Shown in pieces: positions 61,156 to 64,000 of a stretch of DNA of 64,000 nucleotides. A program made the translations under genes and the position numbers. The DNA lies in NCBI GenBank assembly GCA_905234265.1, contig CAJOHJ010000002.1, positions 1 to 64,000 on the forward strand, given 5' to 3'. The notes beneath the pieces were generated by a model, which saw only the letters and a list, made by a program, of their open reading frames with translations, was not told where the DNA came from and did no database searches. The DNA comes from an uncultured Prevotella sp. GTDB lineage: Bacteria; Bacteroidota; Bacteroidia; Bacteroidales; Bacteroidaceae. The stretch's first letter is position 1. Every line of letters starts with the position of its first letter.

Positions 61156-61201
61156 AAAAGAAAAGACTTACATACCTAACACCCAACACCCAACACCAAC
61201 A

Positions 61202-61641
61202 ATGAAAGCAACATTTCTCCACAAACTGGCAAGCACTCTGCTGCTGACGGTTCAAAAGCCACGCCACAGCTCATTGCCGACATCTTTGGCGACTGGCGCG
61301 AGGAGATTATCATGTTTGACAAAACGGACTCCTGCACGCTGAACATATTCTCTACCACCAAACCTACCGAACACCGCATCCCCACACTGATGCACGACCA
61401 TATATATCGCATGTCCGTAGCATGGCAGAACGTAGGCTACAACCAGCCGCCACACCTCGGCTACTACCTGCCGGACTACAAGACCAAAGGCATTGACACT
61501 GGCATCAGCGAATTGCGCAAGACCGACAACAACGACACACTGCTTTTCGACCTTTCAGGACGACACGTCAGCAACACAAGAGGAAAAGGTATCTACATAA
61601 TAAGAAACGGTTCTGAAACCACTAAGCTGCTACGCCGATGA
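61202..61641 (+). pseudogene. Remnant of PL11 rhamnogalacturonan lyase
   Basis: A start codon at 61202 opens a signal-peptide-like sequence (MKATFLHKLASTLLLT) which then passes out of frame. In the next frame, the C-terminal end of a PL11 rhamnogalacturonan lyase is readable: QLIADIFGDWREEIIMF, DSCTLNIFSTT, IPTLMHDHIYRMSVAWQN and NQPPHLGYYLP, followed by a type IX sorting-like tail (LFDLSGRHVSN). The roughly 450-residue catalytic propeller between the signal peptide and the C-terminus is missing. This looks like an internal deletion that joined the two ends with a frame change. The last base of the stop overlaps the next gene. Confidence 0.8.
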
Positions 61642-64000
61642 GACGCTTACTGACAGTTATCATGCAGCTCTGTCCACTGCTGGCTTTGGCAGGACGCTAC
61701 AACAGCATCCGCCCCGGCGAGCTATGGACAGACACCAATGGCAAACCGATACAGGCCCACGGTTTTCAGGTGTTTGCTGCCGACGACGGAACATTCTATT
61801 GGTATGGCGAGAACAAGGAACACACGCAACTGGGTTCGAACGTATGGACGTGGGGCATAAGAGCCTATCGCTCACGCGACTTCTACAACTGGGAGGACAT
61901 GGGACTCATCATCGAGCCTGACACCGTGAACCCTCTGTCGCCACTGCACTACTCGCAGACGCTCGACAGGCCGCACATATTATATAATAAATGTACGCGC
62001 AAGTGGGTGTGCTGGATCAAGTCGATGGACACCGACGGCTTCTTCGTCGTTCTGCAGGCCGACAAGTTTGAAGGTCCCTATCAGCTGGTGCGACAGTTCA
62101 AGCCCGAAGGCTTTGGCGTGGGCGACTTCGACATGTACGTTGACCCCGAGACTGGCAAAGGCTACGTGTGGTTCGAGCGCCCTCATTGGGAACTGATATG
62201 CGCAGAACTGACCGAAGACTTTCTAAGCACCAACGGCACTTATTCGGAACACTTCATTGGCATCCGCCCTCCGTTCACCCGGGAAGCTCCAACACATTTC
62301 GTACACAAGGGTCGCCACTACATGTTCACCAGTGGCACAACGGGCTACGTGCCTAACCCATCAAAGGTGTGTGTCTTCGACGACTACCATGGAGAATACG
62401 CCGACTTGGGATGCCCACACATCGACGACAAATTCGAGGACTCGTTCGGGTCGCAGATTACCTGCGTCATCCGCATCCCCAATACAGGCCAGTATATTGC
62501 CCTTGCCGACCGCTGGCTGCCGCACTACTGGCAGACCGACGTGCCGCAGCGCACCATGAAAAACAAAGAGAAAGCCTATCAGAACCACCAGCCTTTCGAC
62601 CGCGACTTCAGAACTCCACAAGTTAAGGATAAGACACGTTTCAAGCGCAACAAGTGGGACACTACCGTCGACGCACGCTACGTATTCCTTCCCATCACTT
62701 TCGATGCTCAAGGCAAGCCAGCGATTGAGTGGCACGACGAATGGCGGCTGGAAGACTACGCCATACCCACCCGCCAGCAAGTGGGACCACAGGCCATGCC
62801 AGACACGATTGCTGCCATCGCGGCCCCTTTCGACATGCCACAATTACAGCGCCCGGCTTTTAAGAACAAAAAGATTGTGGTCAAAATGAATAGAAACGGC
62901 CTCTCCACGCGCCACATCCAGCAAGCCATCGACAAGCTTGCCCGGCAGGGCGGCGGCACAGTTGTCATTCCTGCCGGCCGCTGGCAGTCTGGGCGCATAG
63001 AGCTGAAGTCTGGCATTGAACTGCATCTGGCCGATAGCTGCGAGTTGCACTTCAGTGGAAACATCAACGACTACCTGCCCGTAGTCTTCACTCGCGACGA
63101 AGGCATTGAAATAATGTCACTCGGAGCCTTCGTATATGCCAACGGTGCACAGAACATTGCCGTAACGGGCAGCGGACGCATCGTCGGACCAACGACCGAC
63201 TGCGAAATTTATCAGGTGAACAAAGATAAAGCTTTGAATATAGAGCTATTGGTTGCCCCCACCACATCTGTCAGCGAGCGCATATTCGACGGCAAGTCAC
63301 ACAAAGGCGAGGTATTCCTACCCAAAAGCATCGCCCCCATCAACTGCAAGAACGTACTCATAGAGGGCATAACCATCGACCAGGGCCTCTACTGGAACAT
63401 TGTTCCGCAATATTGCGACAGCGTCATTATACGCGGTGTGACAGTCAATAGCTATGGCCACGGACGCACAGACGGCATTGACATCGAGTCGAGCCGCAAC
63501 GTGCTGGTGGAATACTGCCAGCTGGACTGTCAGGACGACTGCTACACCATGAAAAGCGGCCGCAACGAGGACGGTTTGCGAGTGAACAGGCCTACGGAGA
63601 ATGTTGTGCTGCGCAACAATCTGGCACTGCGTGGTGCCGGCGGCATAGTCTGCGGCACGGAGCTGGCTGGTGGCGTGAGGAATGTATACATGCACGACTG
63701 CGTGTTCGAAGGCACCGGCCAGGCTTTCCGTTTCAAGACGCTTCGCAAGCGTGGCGGAGGCGTCAGCAACATAACGGTAGAGCGCGTCAGAGCGAGCTTG
63801 AAAGGACCTGCATTCTATTGCGACATGCTGGGCAGTGTGAAATGGGGCGGCGACTTGGCACGCCGCTACGGAGCAGAGGGCAAGACGACAGCCACGGCCG
63901 CGGAGATTGCAGCCCTGCTGACACCCTACACGCCCGACTTCCACGACATCACCATCAGCAATGTCATCGTCGAAAACTGCAGCCGCTTTGTCTCTGCCGT
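61638..64000 (+). CDS. GH43-GH28 fusion (partial at the right edge)
   Basis: An uninterrupted reading frame of 787 codons running off the window, starting at the ATG that overlaps the PL11 remnant stop (ATGA). After signal sequence MRRLLTVIMQLCPLLALAG comes a GH43-type five-bladed propeller (QAHGFQVFAADDGTFYWYGE, GVGDFDMYVDPETGKGYVWF). From about residue 415 a GH28 polygalacturonase beta-helix follows, with NSYGHGRTDGIDIES (Asp about 612), CQDDC (Asp 633-634), GGIVCGTE and RFKT matching the GH28 NTD, DD, GHG and RIK sites. It should attack pectin with two activities; the subfamilies are not resolved. The 3' end is outside the window. Confidence 0.85.
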   Translation, partial: MRRLLTVIMQLCPLLALAGRYNSIRPGELWTDTNGKPIQAHGFQVFAADDGTFYWYGENKEHTQLGSNVWTWGIRAYRSRDFYNWEDMGLIIEPDTVNPLSPLHYSQTLDRPHILYNKCTRKWVCWIKSMDTDGFFVVLQADKFEGPYQLVRQFKPEGFGVGDFDMYVDPETGKGYVWFERPHWELICAELTEDFLSTNGTYSEHFIGIRPPFTREAPTHFVHKGRHYMFTSGTTGYVPNPSKVCVFDDYHGEYADLGCPHIDDKFEDSFGSQITCVIRIPNTGQYIALADRWLPHYWQTDVPQRTMKNKEKAYQNHQPFDRDFRTPQVKDKTRFKRNKWDTTVDARYVFLPITFDAQGKPAIEWHDEWRLEDYAIPTRQQVGPQAMPDTIAAIAAPFDMPQLQRPAFKNKKIVVKMNRNGLSTRHIQQAIDKLARQGGGTVVIPAGRWQSGRIELKSGIELHLADSCELHFSGNINDYLPVVFTRDEGIEIMSLGAFVYANGAQNIAVTGSGRIVGPTTDCEIYQVNKDKALNIELLVAPTTSVSERIFDGKSHKGEVFLPKSIAPINCKNVLIEGITIDQGLYWNIVPQYCDSVIIRGVTVNSYGHGRTDGIDIESSRNVLVEYCQLDCQDDCYTMKSGRNEDGLRVNRPTENVVLRNNLALRGAGGIVCGTELAGGVRNVYMHDCVFEGTGQAFRFKTLRKRGGGVSNITVERVRASLKGPAFYCDMLGSVKWGGDLARRYGAEGKTTATAAEIAALLTPYTPDFHDITISNVIVENCSRFVSA

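Overview
The window looks like chromosome from a Prevotella-type member of the Bacteroidales. The evidence is Bacteroidetes promoters (TTTG, about 20 bp, TAnnTTTG) upstream of many genes, proteins ending in the 'YSLTGQRV..G.YIVNGRK' C-terminal sorting module, a sigma/anti-sigma/TonB-receptor trio, a BspA-like DUF285 protein, and pectin-degrading enzymes mixed with housekeeping genes. No rRNA, tRNA, phage, complete insertion sequence or CRISPR array was seen.

Layout. 1-16300 is mostly housekeeping: the start of mfd (minus strand), a GH53 galactanase, an AraC-type HTH protein, dipeptidyl peptidase III, an AlkD-like protein, a Fur-family regulator, purA, hisS, a rhamnogalacturonan acetylesterase carrying a truncated second domain, rlmD, a porin, a mannose-1-phosphate guanylyltransferase, a DUF2264 protein and the tmRNA gene ssrA. 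16449-37732 is an exopolysaccharide/capsule locus: Wza-type export protein, Wzz, a Wzy-type polymerase, Wzx flippase, two acyltransferases, a WbsX protein, UDP-galactopyranose mutase, five further glycosyltransferases, two different priming phosphoglycosyltransferases, and Wzi with a small lipoprotein. A DUF4838 gene on the opposite strand interrupts it, and its middle part (about 19.2-28.7 kb) is visibly more AT-rich than the flanks.

37964-43348 returns to housekeeping (histidine phosphatase, a 35-residue small protein, a DUF6621-like protein, a saccharopine dehydrogenase-like enzyme, recA, queH, a TerB/DnaJ protein). 43362-64000 is rich in genes for rhamnogalacturonan and rhamnose use: GH106, GH105, GH2 and an aldo/keto reductase in one leftward operon; rhamnose mutarotase; an AraC regulator; an MFS sugar porter; a broken PL11 rhamnogalacturonan lyase; and a GH43-GH28 fusion running off the right edge. 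A BspA-like protein, a possible structured RNA, a PD-(D/E)XK/ATPase protein and an ECF-sigma/FecR/TonB-receptor operon lie between them.

The most unusual signal is repetitive. First, short C-rich, loosely periodic tracts (CACCCATCACC-like or CTCACCTCTTACC-like) occur between genes and also in frame inside conserved proteins (Mfd, the AlkD-like protein, the saccharopine dehydrogenase-like enzyme, GH106, GH105). Second, an intergenic family built on GAGATAATTTCGTAA plus a variable hexamer recurs at five sites. Third, a 94-bp element with imperfect terminal inverted repeats sits in frame in the MFS transporter. Fourth, an AT-rich simple tract encodes the hydrophobic core of the GH106 signal peptide. 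Together they suggest that several small repeat families are spreading here and that some copies are tolerated as protein-coding sequence.
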